Positions 10,972-21,739 of a stretch of 64,000 nucleotides of DNA are shown here, in pieces (the stretch's first letter is position 1; every line of letters begins with the position of its first letter). The notes under the pieces are model-generated. The model ran no database searches. It worked only from the letters and a program-made list of their open reading frames with translations, and was not told the origin of the DNA. The stretch comes from Vreelandella neptunia (GTDB lineage: Bacteria; Pseudomonadota; Gammaproteobacteria; Pseudomonadales; Halomonadaceae). The stretch lies in NCBI RefSeq assembly GCF_000712975.1, contig NZ_JHQL01000001.1, positions 352,625-416,624 on the forward strand, in the 5' to 3' direction. A program made the translations under genes and the position numbers.

Positions 10972-11582
10972 CGCACAGGTGTTAACTGGCCGTCGGCGCC
11001 TACGTTCAGGCGAATGGTCGGTGTTAAAAGCCCAGCGGGTAATGTCATGCCCAAGCCGCGCAGGTCTCCCGGTGTGATAGCAAGCTCACTGCCAGGCGGT
11101 AGTGAGCCTTGGGTGGCTAACTGACTAGCGAGTTCTAGCATGGGCATCATGCGCTGGGTATCGGTAGTTAGAATGTCAAACGATACCGGTAGACGTAAAG
11201 TTGAATCCTGCCCAGATGTGAGCGTTACTTCTTCTTGATATTGGCCCTGTACCGGGTCAATGCCCGGCATGTCTAACATCCAGCGAAAACCTGACATCTC
11301 AACCGCAGGCATGCCAGTGGGTAAGCCCAAGCCCATCGCAAGGGTTGCCTGAACGGGTAAGCTGCCAGCGCCTAGGCTAGACGCGAGCAAGCTTGTTAAG
11401 TCACTGGTATCAAGCCCTGCTTGAACGCTATAAGGGCCAATGCGCACCTCTTCAATACCCAGTGATGTTACCGCCAAGCGAAAGGCAAATAAGCCTGTTT
11501 GGGGTAGGGCAAGACAGCCTGCCAGTAAGCTGGCCAAGAGCAGTAAGAGCAAACCGCGCCCGTGTTTAATTGCGTAGTGCAT
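10968..11582 (-). CDS. Predicted lipoprotein of unknown function (possible LEA-type/DUF1439-like fold)
   Basis: The start at ATG 11582 (204 residues) has a strong GGAGGG upstream. The N-terminus HYAIKHGRGLLLLLLASLLAGC is a lipoprotein signal with lipobox LAGC. The mature part is rich in beta-forming alternation (FRLAVTSLGIEEVRIGPYSVQAGL) and in small residues, suggesting a lipid-binding or LEA-like beta sandwich, but I do not recognise a specific family. It is followed by nothing on its strand; its stop overlaps that of the convergent ATPase gene. Confidence 0.6.
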   Translation of the reverse strand: MHYAIKHGRGLLLLLLASLLAGCLALPQTGLFAFRLAVTSLGIEEVRIGPYSVQAGLDTSDLTSLLASSLGAGSLPVQATLAMGLGLPTGMPAVEMSGFRWMLDMPGIDPVQGQYQEEVTLTSGQDSTLRLPVSFDILTTDTQRMMPMLELASQLATQGSLPPGSELAITPGDLRGLGMTLPAGLLTPTIRLNVGADGQLTPVR

Positions 11583-11694
11583 TAATATCCCTCCTAAGAA
11601 GGGCAATAGGTAAGAGAGGCGATTGTCGAAAAGCGCGGCTATTTGAGGGCTCGTGCGGATAACTGTCAAGTTAATTTGTTAGTGGATGGAGCTA

Positions 11695-11732
11695 TCAAAC
11701 AAAACGCCTGCTGAGGTTAATCAGCAGGCGTT
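11695..11732 (-). terminator. Rho-independent terminator after der
   Basis: AACGCCTGCTGA pairs with TCAGCAGGCGTT around a six-base loop. On the minus strand the stem is followed by TTGTTTGAT, so it ends the long der-ward transcript. Confidence 0.8.
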
Positions 11733-11755
11733 GGGTATAGCATAGTAAGTTGGTA

Positions 11756-13159
11756 TTAACGGCGGCTTTTACGCGCTTCTTTGGTACGGTTAAGTTCGCG
11801 TTTTTTGGCTTTCTCTTTATCGCTAGCCCCTGCCATGTGGTCAAACGGGTTACTACCAGAGCGGAATTCAAAGCGCATCGGCGTACCGCGAACCTTTAAC
11901 ACTTTACGGAACGTGTTGGTTAGGTAACGGCGGTAGGCTTCCGGCAGTGATTCAGTCTGGTTGCCGTGCACTACGATGATAGGGGGATTGCTGCCACCTT
12001 GGTGAGCCATACGTAGTTTGATACGTCGGCCGTTGACCATGGGCGGTGGGTGTTGGCTGACTGCATCTTGAAGTAGCGTGGTTAACCGGTTGGTCGACCA
12101 GTGAGCGTTCGCGGCATCGAAAGCTCGTTCGATCGAAGGATAAAGATCACCCACAGCGGTGCCATGCAGCGCGGAAATAAAATGCATCTCTGCATAGTCG
12201 GCAAAGCCCAGGCGGCGCTTAATCTCTGAACGCATTTTCTCCTTCGCGTCGCTTTCCAAGCCATCCCACTTATTGATAGCCAATACTAGTGCTCGGCCAG
12301 TGGTCAGCACGTAGTCAAGCAGGTGCATATCTTGCTCAACTAAACCGGTGCGAGCATCAAGCACCATAATCGCCACATGACACTCTTTAATCGCGTCAAG
12401 GGTTTTGATGATTGAGAACTTCTCAGCGATTTCGCTCACATTCTTACGTCGCCGAACCCCCGCCGTATCAATTAATACGTAGGGCTTACCACGACGCTCG
12501 AAAGGTATTTCAATCGCATCGCGAGTAGTGCCTGCCTCATCAAATACGACAACGCGCTCTTCGCCTAACAGCCGATTAACCAATGTGGACTTACCCACAT
12601 TGGGACGGCCAATAACACCTATACGAATACCTTTGGTGCCGGTATCCCCAGGAATGCTGGGATCGCGTTCGGGAAATGGCTCCAACACTGTGTCAATGAG
12701 CAGTGAAACATTGCGGCCGTGGGCGGCAGCAATCGGCCATGGGTCGCCAAGCCCTAAGGTCCAGAAGTCAGCCATGGCCGAATGCTCTTCCAAACCATCG
12801 GTTTTGTTGACCACTAGCCAGGTTTTTTTCTGATTAACGCGCAGATGGTTAGCAATGGCTTCATCGGCCACGTTAAGCCCTGCGCGAGCGTCTACCAGAA
12901 ACAGTACAATATCGGCTTCATCAATCGCGGCCAGGGACTGCTCGGCCATTGCCGCATCAATCCCTTCTTCGTCACCGCTGATGCCGCCGGTATCAATCAC
13001 CGTATACGCTTTGCCGCCTAGCATTCCGTTCCCGTATTTACGGTCACGGGTAAGGCCAGGAAAGTCCGCTACGAGCGCATCGCGTGAGCGGGTAAGGCGG
13101 TTAAACAACGTCGATTTGCCCACATTGGGCCGACCGACTAAAGCAATGACGGGTGTCAT
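11756..13159 (-). CDS. der: Ribosome biogenesis GTPase Der (EngA)
   Basis: Double-GTPase needed for 50S subunit assembly. The 467-residue protein carries two G domains: [14 protein letters not shown] with DTGGI at the N-terminus, and [14 protein letters not shown] with DTAGV near residue 180, plus NKTDG and NKWDG base-recognition motifs, and a C-terminal KH-like domain. Its ATG overlaps the bamB stop by four bases, so der is coupled to bamB as in E. coli. Confidence 0.98.
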   Translation of the reverse strand: MTPVIALVGRPNVGKSTLFNRLTRSRDALVADFPGLTRDRKYGNGMLGGKAYTVIDTGGISGDEEGIDAAMAEQSLAAIDEADIVLFLVDARAGLNVADEAIANHLRVNQKKTWLVVNKTDGLEEHSAMADFWTLGLGDPWPIAAAHGRNVSLLIDTVLEPFPERDPSIPGDTGTKGIRIGVIGRPNVGKSTLVNRLLGEERVVVFDEAGTTRDAIEIPFERRGKPYVLIDTAGVRRRKNVSEIAEKFSIIKTLDAIKECHVAIMVLDARTGLVEQDMHLLDYVLTTGRALVLAINKWDGLESDAKEKMRSEIKRRLGFADYAEMHFISALHGTAVGDLYPSIERAFDAANAHWSTNRLTTLLQDAVSQHPPPMVNGRRIKLRMAHQGGSNPPIIVVHGNQTESLPEAYRRYLTNTFRKVLKVRGTPMRFEFRSGSNPFDHMAGASDKEKAKKRELNRTKEARKSRR

Positions 13160-14340
13160 GGAGTTACTTCCAGGGTTTCCAGGCGACCATTATTGGCCTG
13201 AACATGAATGGTGCTGCCTTCAGTAGCGGGACGCACGCTGATGCCAGACTTATGTACGCGGGTACGACCGACTAGCGTGCCTTCGCGGGCGTCAAGCAAA
13301 TGAACATAGCCTTCGAAGTCGCCGACGACCACGCGGCCATCAGCAAACGCGGGTGCTGTTAACCAGCGGTCTTCTAGATCATCGTTACGCCACACTTCCT
13401 GGCCGCTGTCGGCATCTAGGCCCACAACGTGGCTATCGTCGGTGACCACAAGCAGAATGTTACCCACCAAAATAGGGGTGTGACGGCTAGATAAATTGCT
13501 TTCCCATAGAACGCCACCGCGTGTTGCTTCCAAAGCTACGACGTTGCCGTTGTAACTGGTAACGAAGAGTCGACCATCAGGGGTGACAACAGGCTGACCG
13601 GCAAGGTCAACTAACCTATCGACGTCGCTCCGCCCACGGGGAGTGGCAATCTGCAATTCCCACAGCGGCTGGCCATTGCGGTTATCTAACGTGGCGAGTT
13701 GCCCGTTAGCAAATCCAACAAAACTCACTGGATCAATGACCATTGGCGTGCCGGTACCGCGCAGGGTAAGCGAAGGCTGCGAGCTGGTATATACCCAGCG
13801 CTCTTCGCCACTGGCACGGTCGAGAGCGGTGATTTGTCCGTCAACGCTTTGAACGAGTAGTAACTGTTGATTCGCTTGTGGTGCTGCCAGCACTTCACTG
13901 GAAACGCGTGAGCGCCAATTGACACTGCCATCACGCTGATCCAAGGCGATTACTTCACCGTTGCGAGTACCTAAATAAAGCTGACCTGCAATGGCGTTCA
14001 GGGCGCTTGAGATAGGCGTATCCAGTTCGATTTCCCATTCGCGATTGCCGTTATCAGCGTTAAACGCGGCTACCACGCCATCAGCATCCGCGGCAAATAT
14101 GGTCTCGCCTTCGCGAGCCGGGGCTATGGGGTAACGGGCACGACCAAGGCCATCGCCTACGTTTCTACTCCATACGCTTTCAAGCGAAGAGGTTTCTGCA
14201 AAACTACGCAGCTCTTTCGGCGTATACGCAGGTTCGCCTTTGCTGGCACAACCTACTAGCAAGGCCAGCGCCACGGCACCAACGGTAAGACGCACCGTTG
14301 GCTTAGAAAATAGCAGTTTAGGAAAGCGGGTTGTGATCAT
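13156..14340 (-). CDS. bamB: Outer membrane assembly lipoprotein BamB
   Basis: Beta-propeller lipoprotein of the BAM complex that helps insert outer membrane proteins. The 394-residue protein has a lipoprotein signal with lipobox LLVGCAS and repeated PQQ-like blades (for example [44 protein letters not shown]). It overlaps yfgM upstream and der downstream by four bases each, indicating one tightly coupled operon. Confidence 0.96.
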   Translation of the reverse strand: MITTRFPKLLFSKPTVRLTVGAVALALLVGCASKGEPAYTPKELRSFAETSSLESVWSRNVGDGLGRARYPIAPAREGETIFAADADGVVAAFNADNGNREWEIELDTPISSALNAIAGQLYLGTRNGEVIALDQRDGSVNWRSRVSSEVLAAPQANQQLLLVQSVDGQITALDRASGEERWVYTSSQPSLTLRGTGTPMVIDPVSFVGFANGQLATLDNRNGQPLWELQIATPRGRSDVDRLVDLAGQPVVTPDGRLFVTSYNGNVVALEATRGGVLWESNLSSRHTPILVGNILLVVTDDSHVVGLDADSGQEVWRNDDLEDRWLTAPAFADGRVVVGDFEGYVHLLDAREGTLVGRTRVHKSGISVRPATEGSTIHVQANNGRLETLEVTP

Positions 14341-14996
14341 TGTGTCACCTCTTCGACGCCGAGATCGTCAAGCTTGAACTGTACGCCGTAGAGTGGCTGG
14401 TTCTGGGTTTGAGCCAGTTCTAGCGCAGTTTGCCAAGCGTCTCGCGCTTGCTCTGTTTGGCCTAACGCCGCATAGGCATCACCACGCACATTGGCCTGCT
14501 GAGCTGCTAGGGCATCGGTAATCGACTCATCTAATAAACTCAGGGCTGCTTCTGGATTGTCGTTTGCAATCTCAATACGCGCCAACCTCAGCCATGCGAG
14601 ACTTTGCACATAGCGGCGGGAAGAGTCGCTAGCAACATTCTCAAGCGCACTTTTCGCTGCATCAAGATCGCCCTCTTGAACAGCTAAACGCGCTTCCAGC
14701 AGCTGTGCTAATTCTGCGTAGAGGGTGTTGCCATGGTCACTGGTGATTTCATCAATGAGCTCACGGGCATTGGCTAACTGGTCATCTGCCAAAGTGTTAC
14801 CAGTGGTCATATTGACAAGTTGCTGATAGCGCACGGAGGCGGCTTCTGCTTGGCCTTCTTGATAGTTTTGCCATGCATTCCAGCCAAGTACACCCGCCGC
14901 CGCAAGAACAGCCCCTGCTATGAGAGAGGTTCCGTTCTCTTTCCACCAGCGTTTAATTACTTCTAGCTGTTCTTCTTCGCTTCTCAGCTCCGCCAC
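14337..14996 (-). CDS. yfgM: YfgM family membrane-anchored TPR protein
   Basis: Ancillary SecYEG/periplasmic chaperone-network protein in E. coli. I place the start at GTG 14996 because AGGAGG lies six bases upstream and the resulting N-terminus (AELRSEEEQLEVIKRWWKENG) matches YfgM; an ATG at 15056 in the same frame would add 20 residues not typical of the family. A single membrane helix (SLIAGAVLAAAGVLGWNAW) is followed by TPR-like helices, about 219 residues in all. It sits between hisS and bamB, its usual place. Confidence 0.9.
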   Translation of the reverse strand: MAELRSEEEQLEVIKRWWKENGTSLIAGAVLAAAGVLGWNAWQNYQEGQAEAASVRYQQLVNMTTGNTLADDQLANARELIDEITSDHGNTLYAELAQLLEARLAVQEGDLDAAKSALENVASDSSRRYVQSLAWLRLARIEIANDNPEAALSLLDESITDALAAQQANVRGDAYAALGQTEQARDAWQTALELAQTQNQPLYGVQFKLDDLGVEEVTQ

Positions 14997-15073
14997 GGGC
15001 GGCCTCCTGTTCTTTAGCTCAGCCGCTAAGGCGGCTGGCGAGTGTTCGTCTGCCAACTATATCGACAGTAAGG

Positions 15074-16369
15074 TTAATGGGACACTAGGTGTTGCAGTGT
15101 CGCGGCGAGCTCAGCCTGAGAGACGCGCAACTGTGCGCGATCTTCACGCAGGAACTTAAGCGTTACGGCTTGCTCTGCTAGCTCATCTTCACCCAATAAG
15201 ACTGCAATAGGTGCGTTGCTTTTATCGGCTTTTTTCATACGGCTTTTGAAACTGCCGCCACCACAGTGCAGCTGCAGCCTAAGGGTTGGCAGCTCACTAC
15301 GCAGTTCTTCGGCCAGCGTAAGGGCTACAATAGTAGCGTTATCATCCATCGGAAGCAGATAAACATCACAGCCACCTAGCGCTTCTTCTGGCACCAGGTC
15401 TAGCGTTTCTAGCAACAATATTAAACGCTCAATACCCATGGCAAAACCAACGGCTGGCGTGGGTTTTCCGCCGAGTTGCTCGACTAGGCCATCGTAGCGA
15501 CCGCCTGCACATACCGTGCCCTGGCTGCCTAGGGCGGTGGTGGTCCACTCAAATACCGTGCGGCAGTAGTAATCAAGACCCCGTACCAAGCGTGGGTTAA
15601 CAACATAGCCAATGCCAGCTGCATCCAGCATGGCTTTGAGTTGCTCGAAATGCGTGCGCGACTCCTCGTCCAAATGATCCATTAACTGTGGAGCATTGTT
15701 AAGCATGTCCGCCATTGCTGGATTTTTGGAATCCAAAATGCGCAGCGGGTTGCTTGTCAGGCGACGCTTTGAGTCGTCATCAAGAACATCGTGATGCTGT
15801 TCAAAATACGCAACGAGTTTATCGCGATAGGCCGCGCGTGCCTCTGAAGAGCCTAGGGAGTTAAGCTCTAGCGTCACGTGTTCTAGCAGGCCAAGCTCTT
15901 GCCAAAGACGCGCAGAGAGCAGAATGACTTCGGCATCGATATCCGGTCCATCAAAGCCGTACGTTTCTACGCCTACCTGATGAAATTGGCGATAGCGGCC
16001 TTTCTGAGGGCGCTCATGGCGAAACATAGGGCCTTGATACCACAGTCGTTGGGTTTGGTTATGTAGCAAGCCATGTTCCATCGCCGCCCGTACGCAGCTC
16101 GCGGTACCTTCAGGGCGCAGCGTTAGGCTGTCACCGTTGCGGTCGTCGAACGTGTACATCTCTTTTTCGACAATATCGGTGACTTCGCCAATTGAGCGAG
16201 CAAATAGCGCCGTTTGTTCAACAATGGGCGTACGGATTTCATCAAAGCCGTAACGGTGCATTAGCTGACGCACTTTGGCTTCAAAAAATTGCCAGCGTGG
16301 ACTCTCGCTAGGCAATAAATCGTTCATACCACGGATAGCCTGGATCTTTTTTGCGACGGACTTGCTCAA
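15074..16369 (-). CDS. hisS: Histidyl-tRNA synthetase
   Basis: Class II synthetase charging tRNA-His. The best start is TTG 16369, which has AAGGAG six bases upstream and gives [19 protein letters not shown], the usual N-terminus (431 residues); the frame is open up to 16474. Motif 2 ([18 protein letters not shown]), the histidine-specific motifs [15 protein letters not shown] and [13 protein letters not shown], and motif 3 ([11 protein letters not shown]) are all visible. It follows ispG in the conserved rodZ-ispG-hisS run. Confidence 0.96.
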   Translation of the reverse strand: MSKSVAKKIQAIRGMNDLLPSESPRWQFFEAKVRQLMHRYGFDEIRTPIVEQTALFARSIGEVTDIVEKEMYTFDDRNGDSLTLRPEGTASCVRAAMEHGLLHNQTQRLWYQGPMFRHERPQKGRYRQFHQVGVETYGFDGPDIDAEVILLSARLWQELGLLEHVTLELNSLGSSEARAAYRDKLVAYFEQHHDVLDDDSKRRLTSNPLRILDSKNPAMADMLNNAPQLMDHLDEESRTHFEQLKAMLDAAGIGYVVNPRLVRGLDYYCRTVFEWTTTALGSQGTVCAGGRYDGLVEQLGGKPTPAVGFAMGIERLILLLETLDLVPEEALGGCDVYLLPMDDNATIVALTLAEELRSELPTLRLQLHCGGGSFKSRMKKADKSNAPIAVLLGEDELAEQAVTLKFLREDRAQLRVSQAELAATLQHLVSH

Positions 16370-16457
16370 TGAAAACTCCTTGTATGGGAGACAACGCTGG
16401 GGCGGGAAAAGAAAAGTTATGCCCGCCTCCAGGTTGGGTATCGCTTGCTCGGCTTTT

Positions 16458-17585
16458 TTAAACGCTGCGGGCAATCATGTCGTCTTCTTGCTGCTGTTTT
16501 TGGCGCACTTTCTCGCGGATAAGCTTTTCCAGATCATCCACTAAGTGATCATTACGTAGTTTGCTAGCAGGCTTTCCATCGATATATACCAAGTTGGCCG
16601 GTGAGCCGCCGGTTAGGCCGATATCGGTTTCTTTCGCTTCACCTGGGCCATTGACGACGCAGCCAATGACTGAGACGTCCAGGGGCGTCATGACGTCTTC
16701 CAGCCGTTCTTCTAGCTGGTTCATGGTGCTGATGACATCGAAATTTTGCCGTGAGCAGCTGGGGCAAGCAATAAAGTTAATACCCTTTGCCCGCAGCCTT
16801 AGGCTTTTGAGCATGTCAAAGCCAACTTTAATTTCTTCTACCGGATCGGCCGCTAGCGATACGCGAATCGTGTCGCCAATGCCATCCATTAACAGCATGC
16901 CAAGACCAATCGACGACTTCACCGTACCAGAGCGTAGGCCGCCTGCTTCGGTAATGCCCAAATGAAGCGGCTGCTCGATACGCGTAGCCAGGTCGCGGTA
17001 CGCTGCTACTGCCATAAATACATCTGAGGCTTTCACGCTGACTTTAAATTCTTGAAAATCGAGGCGATCCAGGTAATCGATATGGCGCATAGCCGATTCC
17101 ACCAACGCGGCGGGGGTTGGCTCGCCATACTTTTTCTGTAGATCTTTTTCTAGGGACCCGGCATTGACACCAATACGAATCGGTATGCCATTATCGCGGG
17201 CAGCATTAACCACCGCGCGTACTCGATCTTCGCGGCCAATGTTACCTGGGTTAATACGCAAGCAGTCGACACCGAGTTCGGCTACACGTAGGGCAATTTT
17301 GTAGTCAAAATGGATGTCTGCCACTAGCGGAACATCGACACGTTGCTTGATTTTGCCGAAGCTTTCAGCGGCATCCATATCAGGTACAGAAACGCGAACG
17401 ATGTCGGCACCGGCTTTTTCCAACTGCTGAATTTGTGCCACGGTGGCATCAACATCCAGCGTATTCGTGTTGGTCATGCTCTGTACAGCAATCGGCGCAT
17501 CACCACCGACGGCGACATTGCCAACGTGGATCTGGCGCGAAAAACGGCGTTTAATCGGAGAAGGGGCGTGCATAAGACGGGTCAC
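16458..17585 (-). CDS. ispG: 4-hydroxy-3-methylbut-2-enyl diphosphate synthase (flavodoxin)
   Basis: [4Fe-4S] enzyme converting MEcPP to HMBPP in the MEP isoprenoid pathway. The 375-residue protein starts with a TIM-barrel ([15 protein letters not shown], then VRVSVPD and [11 protein letters not shown]) and has the cluster ligands in [11 protein letters not shown] and [14 protein letters not shown]. The GTG at 17585 overlaps the rodZ stop; ATG 17573 (371 residues) is an alternative start. IscA/ErpA-type carriers such as the one at 21356-21682 normally supply its cluster. Confidence 0.97.
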   Translation of the reverse strand: MTRLMHAPSPIKRRFSRQIHVGNVAVGGDAPIAVQSMTNTNTLDVDATVAQIQQLEKAGADIVRVSVPDMDAAESFGKIKQRVDVPLVADIHFDYKIALRVAELGVDCLRINPGNIGREDRVRAVVNAARDNGIPIRIGVNAGSLEKDLQKKYGEPTPAALVESAMRHIDYLDRLDFQEFKVSVKASDVFMAVAAYRDLATRIEQPLHLGITEAGGLRSGTVKSSIGLGMLLMDGIGDTIRVSLAADPVEEIKVGFDMLKSLRLRAKGINFIACPSCSRQNFDVISTMNQLEERLEDVMTPLDVSVIGCVVNGPGEAKETDIGLTGGSPANLVYIDGKPASKLRNDHLVDDLEKLIREKVRQKQQQEDDMIARSV

Positions 17586-18589
17586 TCTCCCAGGGTAAAG
17601 CGGGCAACATTATTAGCACCGGCGTGTTGGACAAGGTTAACGTCCTCGCCTGCATAGCGCAGTTCTACACCGGTTGCGTTGCCGATAGTTAAACGAAAAG
17701 GCGGCTCGCCCTCAACACTTGCTGTGGTGCCAGGGGTTTGCAGTCCGACGAACACCCGCTGGTTATTTGCATCAAAAATTTCAGTCCACGATTGTTCGTT
17801 AAACGACAGTTCAAGTAAGTTGAGGTTCGTTGCTGGCGCTGCATCGGACGTATTGTTTTCACTGTCAGCGGCGGCATCCGTTGCTTCTGCTGTTTCGTCT
17901 GTAGCGGCAAACTCTGTATCTTCGCTAGGCGCCGGAGTCGATGATTCAGTTTCTGCTGATGGCTCAACAGCTGCCGATACGGCGCTAGCCACTTCCTCAT
18001 CAATGCCCTCGGAAGAGCTAGTCTGTTCTGCAGGCGTATTATTAGGAAGCTGTGGTGTGGCAACCAGGGGTTGTTCAGGTGTTGCCGTTGCATTGTTAGC
18101 TGGCGTGCTCGCGGTGTTACTCCCTTCCTCTAACCCGGGGTTGCTTCCCATGCTGGGTGGTTCACTGCCGCCACGGCTTTGCCACCACATAACGGTGACG
18201 GCAATTAAGGCCACAATGACTAATAAAGTAACAAGCTTGAAAAGCCACGCACCAAGACGAGACGGTGGCCGAGTGACTGAAACCGGCGTTACCCGGCGGT
18301 CTGGCTCTTTACTACCATGGTTGGCCTGATAGGCCTCAAGCACTAAACCGTCATCCATACCGAGATACTTCGCGTAAGCACGCAAGTAACCCCGGCGGTA
18401 AGCAGCGACAGGTATCTCTTCGTAGTTATCTTGCTCTAAACCGTCAACCACCGCTGGGCGCAAATTCAGTGCCCTTGCGGCATCCGTAAGCGGTACGCCA
18501 AGTGCTTCACGTTGGCGCGAGAGAAGCTCGCCAGGAGTAGCAGTTGGACTGGCGGTCGTAACATTCTCGTATGACTGTGTATCGCTCAT
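17582..18589 (-). CDS. rodZ: Cytoskeleton protein RodZ
   Basis: Links MreB to the membrane in cell-shape control. Layout over 335 residues: a Cro/C1-type helix-turn-helix (about 20-80, [20 protein letters not shown]), one membrane helix near 118-140 ([19 protein letters not shown]), a long Ser/Thr/Ala/Glu-rich periplasmic linker, and a C-terminal DUF4115 beta domain ([19 protein letters not shown]). It sits between pilW and ispG as in relatives. Confidence 0.95.
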   Translation of the reverse strand: MSDTQSYENVTTASPTATPGELLSRQREALGVPLTDAARALNLRPAVVDGLEQDNYEEIPVAAYRRGYLRAYAKYLGMDDGLVLEAYQANHGSKEPDRRVTPVSVTRPPSRLGAWLFKLVTLLVIVALIAVTVMWWQSRGGSEPPSMGSNPGLEEGSNTASTPANNATATPEQPLVATPQLPNNTPAEQTSSSEGIDEEVASAVSAAVEPSAETESSTPAPSEDTEFAATDETAEATDAAADSENNTSDAAPATNLNLLELSFNEQSWTEIFDANNQRVFVGLQTPGTTASVEGEPPFRLTIGNATGVELRYAGEDVNLVQHAGANNVARFTLGE

Positions 18590-18628
18590 AGCTGAGCATC
18601 CTTCAATAATTAGGTGAACAGGGCACCG

Positions 18629-19363
18629 TTAGTCAATATTCAATAAGCGCTGGTAGTTGGCAGCCGCAGCATGATCACCGCGGGCATGGGCGATATCAAT
18701 CGCCATTTCCAGCGCTACTGGATCTTGCCCGGCCAGCTGTAAATAGCTCTGCAGCGGCTCCCAAGCTTGACCATAATTGCCCTGTGAAACTTCAAGTTCG
18801 GCTAATAATAAATATCCACGCGGGCTACGTGGATCAATGCTGACTGCACGCAGTAAGCGTTTGCGCGCTTCATTAATGTTCTCGGTTGCCAAATAGCACT
18901 GTCCTAAATTGGTAAACAGCTGAGCGCGATTGGCATACTGGGCATCCTGAGATGCGGTTTCTAACTGTTCGCAGGCGGCGGTGAACTGCCCCTGCTGATA
19001 CAAAAACGCCGCATAGTTGTTACGCGCGCGAGTGAAAGAGGGGGCTGACTTAATTGCTTGCTGGAAATAGTGACTCGCAAGCTCATTCTCGTTCTGCTGT
19101 TGATAGACCAGTGCAAGCGCCTGAAGTGCCTCGGCATTACGTGGGTTAATTTCAAGTGCACGATCAAGCGCACTGAGCGCGCGGGTAAGATTGTCACGTT
19201 CTAGATAAGCTACCCCTAATTGGGTGTAAGCATCTGCCGCGCCATCGTCAGAGGTTGAGAGTGCGTTATCAGTCGTGGCACAGCCAACTAGCAACATACT
19301 GCTGGCTAGCACGCACAGCATACAAACCCTAGATGGGTAAAAGCGCCAGCAGTGACTGATCAT
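18629..19363 (-). CDS. pilW: Type IV pilus biogenesis/stability lipoprotein PilW (PilF)
   Basis: Pilotin-like TPR lipoprotein needed for PilQ secretin assembly. I use ATG 19363 (244 residues) behind AAGAGGG; a GTG two codons earlier is possible. The signal peptide ends in lipobox LLVGCA. TPR units follow: DAYTQLGVAYLERDNLTRAL, EALQALALVYQQQNENELA, RARNNYAAFLYQQGQFTAAC and later copies. Genomic place between rlmN and rodZ is the conserved one. No other pilus genes lie in the window. Confidence 0.93.
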   Translation of the reverse strand: MISHCWRFYPSRVCMLCVLASSMLLVGCATTDNALSTSDDGAADAYTQLGVAYLERDNLTRALSALDRALEINPRNAEALQALALVYQQQNENELASHYFQQAIKSAPSFTRARNNYAAFLYQQGQFTAACEQLETASQDAQYANRAQLFTNLGQCYLATENINEARKRLLRAVSIDPRSPRGYLLLAELEVSQGNYGQAWEPLQSYLQLAGQDPVALEMAIDIAHARGDHAAAANYQRLLNID

Positions 19364-19496
19364 GTACACCCTCTTGTAGCAACCATTTTGCAGTGAACAT
19401 CAGACGCGTAGTTATGTGGCAACATTTTTGCGTGTGGCGGTTCGAAAACGTGTCCATCAAAGCGCCGCACTCGACGGAAGTCAAGATAACAACGGT

Positions 19497-20681
19497 TTAG
19501 TCTGCGTCAAGCTGTACGGACTGAATATAGCGTGCACTACGCTTAGTGCGGTCTTTCACACGCCCTACCAACTGGCCACAGGCAGCGTCGATGTCTTCGC
19601 CCCTTGTGACACGTACAGTGGCGTTATAACCCAGGTCATATAACCATTGCTGAAAGCGCATCACTTGGTTGCGTGAGGGCTTTTCGTAGCCTGAGTTAGG
19701 AAATGGGTTGAATGGTATCAGGTTAATTTTGCAGGGCAGTTCTTTTAACAATGCCGCCAGTTGCTCAGCATGTTCCTGCTGGTCATTTACATCTCTAATG
19801 AGCGTGTATTCAATGGTCACCTGGCGATTATCCGGGCATTTCGATAAGTAACGATGACAGGCGTCCAGGAGTGCACGGATATTATATTTACGGTTAATCG
19901 GTACCAGCTCGTTGCGTAGCTCGTCGGTGGATGCGTGCAACGAAATGGCTAAGCTAACGTCGATCTCATCGCCAAGCTTATCGATCATCGGCACCACGCC
20001 AGATGTGGATAGCGTAACGCGGCGTTTGGAAAGGCCATAGCCGTTGTCGTCTAGCATCAGCTTCATTGCTGGAACGACATTGTCAAAGTTGAGCAGCGGC
20101 TCACCCATGCCCATCATGACTACATTCGTCACCGGGCGATTAGCGGTATCGCGGCGCGGGCCAACACTGCGCTGGGCGACCCATACTTGGCCGATAATCT
20201 CGGCGGCGGTCAGGTTGCGCTGGAAGCCTTGCTTGCCGGTCGAGCAAAAGCTGCAGTCTAACGAACAGCCTACCTGGGAAGAGACGCATAGCGTCCGGCG
20301 CTTGCCATTTTCTGCAGGAATCAGCACCGTTTCTACGTAACTGCCATCTTCGACTTCCAAGACCCACTTGCGTGTGCCGTCGCTGGAAGTGCCTTCGTAA
20401 ACAACTCCAGGACCACGAATCTCTGCCAACCGAGCTAGTTTTTCACGCAACGGTTTGGAAAGATTCGTCATGGCAGCAAAATCGTCGCTACCTTCCTGAT
20501 GAATCCACTTCATTAGCTGGGCAGCACGAAACTTCTTTTCGCCGATTGACAAAAAGAAGGCCTCCATCTGCTCACGAGACATGCCCAGCAGATTCTGGCG
20601 TTCTGGCGCGTTAGTGGCGGCAGGTTCGCTTTCGGTCGAAGAGAGAGAGGTAGGCGTATGTTGAGCTACGGTAGTGGTCAT
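19497..20681 (-). CDS. rlmN: Dual-specificity 23S rRNA/tRNA adenine-C2 methyltransferase RlmN
   Basis: Radical-SAM enzyme that makes m2A2503 in 23S rRNA and m2A37 in some tRNAs. The cluster-binding CxxxCxxC is CSLDCSFC near residue 145, inside [20 protein letters not shown]. The mechanism's [12 protein letters not shown] and the late catalytic-cysteine region (DIDAACGQL) are present. The 394-residue length includes an Ala/Thr/Ser-rich N-terminal tail of about 25 residues that is longer than in E. coli. Confidence 0.96.
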   Translation of the reverse strand: MTTTVAQHTPTSLSSTESEPAATNAPERQNLLGMSREQMEAFFLSIGEKKFRAAQLMKWIHQEGSDDFAAMTNLSKPLREKLARLAEIRGPGVVYEGTSSDGTRKWVLEVEDGSYVETVLIPAENGKRRTLCVSSQVGCSLDCSFCSTGKQGFQRNLTAAEIIGQVWVAQRSVGPRRDTANRPVTNVVMMGMGEPLLNFDNVVPAMKLMLDDNGYGLSKRRVTLSTSGVVPMIDKLGDEIDVSLAISLHASTDELRNELVPINRKYNIRALLDACHRYLSKCPDNRQVTIEYTLIRDVNDQQEHAEQLAALLKELPCKINLIPFNPFPNSGYEKPSRNQVMRFQQWLYDLGYNATVRVTRGEDIDAACGQLVGRVKDRTKRSARYIQSVQLDAD

Positions 20682-20696
20682 GGCGGTCAGCGTTCA

Positions 20697-20725
20697 GAGA
20701 AAAGGCGGGGGCTTAGCCCCCGCGA
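20697..20725 (-). terminator. Terminator after ndk
   Basis: GCGGGGGC and GCCCCCGC form a GC-rich stem over a three-base loop. On the minus strand it is followed by CTTTTCTC. It lies between the ndk stop and the rlmN start, so rlmN may have a separate promoter. Confidence 0.75.
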
Positions 20726-20766
20726 AAATGGCCGGCAACGGATGTTGAATCGGCGGCACGCTTGGT

Positions 20767-21192
20767 TTAGCGCGGGCAAATTTCGTCGTTACCGAAGAAG
20801 TAGCTAATTTCGCGCGCAGCGCTTTCCGGCGAATCAGAACCATGGACAGCGTTTGCGTCGATTGTTTCCGCAAAGTCAGCACGAATAGTGCCCGGTGCTG
20901 CTTCTTTCGGGTTAGTCGCACCCATCAAATCGCGGTTTTTAGCAATAGCGCCTTCGCCTTCCAGTACCTGAACAACGACTGGGCCAGACGTCATGAAGCC
21001 AACCAGGTCTTTAAAGAAAGGACGCTCTTTATGTTCGGCGTAAAAACCGCCTGCTTTTTCTTCAGAAAGATGAACCATCTTCGCAGCAACAACTTTCAGG
21101 CCTGCTTTTTCAAAGCGAGCAATAATGTCGCCAATTGCATTTTTAGCAACGGCATCAGGCTTGATAATAGAAAGAGTACGTTCAATTGCCAT
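20767..21192 (-). CDS. ndk: Nucleoside diphosphate kinase
   Basis: Transfers the terminal phosphate from ATP to other nucleoside diphosphates through a phospho-histidine. The 141-residue protein has the family start [15 protein letters not shown], the RPFFKDLV loop, and the active-site signature [18 protein letters not shown] lies upstream of the ATG. It comes between iscA and rlmN, where E. coli-type genomes also have it at the end of the isc region. Confidence 0.98.
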   Translation of the reverse strand: MAIERTLSIIKPDAVAKNAIGDIIARFEKAGLKVVAAKMVHLSEEKAGGFYAEHKERPFFKDLVGFMTSGPVVVQVLEGEGAIAKNRDLMGATNPKEAAPGTIRADFAETIDANAVHGSDSPESAAREISYFFGNDEICPR

Positions 21193-21355
21193 GGTGGAAT
21201 CTCCTTAAGAGGCATAAAGCAGAAGTGCCGCCCCGGAGAGCCGAGGCGGCGCAGGAAAAATGAGTCGGCAGGGCGTTTGCATCACCAATTGCCGAGTGGC
21301 CGCGATTATAGCGCCTCAAGGGGGGGATGAATACCGGTGATGCAGCGCTAAACGC

Positions 21356-21682
21356 TTAGACTGTGAAGCTTTCGCCACAGCCACACTCATCTTTAACGTT
21401 GGGATTGTTGAAGCGGAAAAAGCGATTCAGCCCTTCGCTTACATAGTCCACTTCACTGCCGTTGAGTATTTCTAGCGCGTCTGGCGCGATATATACGCAA
21501 GCGCCATGCTCTTCAAAGCGAATTTCGTCATCGCTGACGTCATCGGCAAAGTCGAGTACGTAACTATAGCCTGAACAACCGCTAGGTTTAACGGAAACGC
21601 GCAGCCCCAGTCCCTGGCCACGCTCATCGAGAACATGGCGAATTTGCTGAGCTGCAGCGGGCGTAATATTGAGAGTTGCCAT
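21356..21682 (-). CDS. iscA: IscA-type A-type iron-sulfur carrier
   Basis: Binds and delivers Fe-S clusters or iron to apo-proteins. I choose ATG 21682 (108 residues), which has AAGGAG upstream and yields the family start ATLNITPAAAQQI; the frame is open to 21739. All three ligand cysteines are present, in SGCSGYSY and the C-terminal ECGCGESF. It follows iscS directly; iscU, which normally stands between iscS and iscA, is missing. Confidence 0.93.
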   Translation of the reverse strand: MATLNITPAAAQQIRHVLDERGQGLGLRVSVKPSGCSGYSYVLDFADDVSDDEIRFEEHGACVYIAPDALEILNGSEVDYVSEGLNRFFRFNNPNVKDECGCGESFTV

Positions 21683-21739
21683 AGGGGCGTTCTCCTTCAA
21701 GAAGTCGGTAGGTTGATTGCCAAGTGTGGCATCAGCCAT

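Noticed and set aside
21193..21355. Terminator between iscA and ndk
   Set aside because: A GCCGCC/GGCGGC hairpin exists near 21226-21251 but no T-run follows on the transcribed strand.
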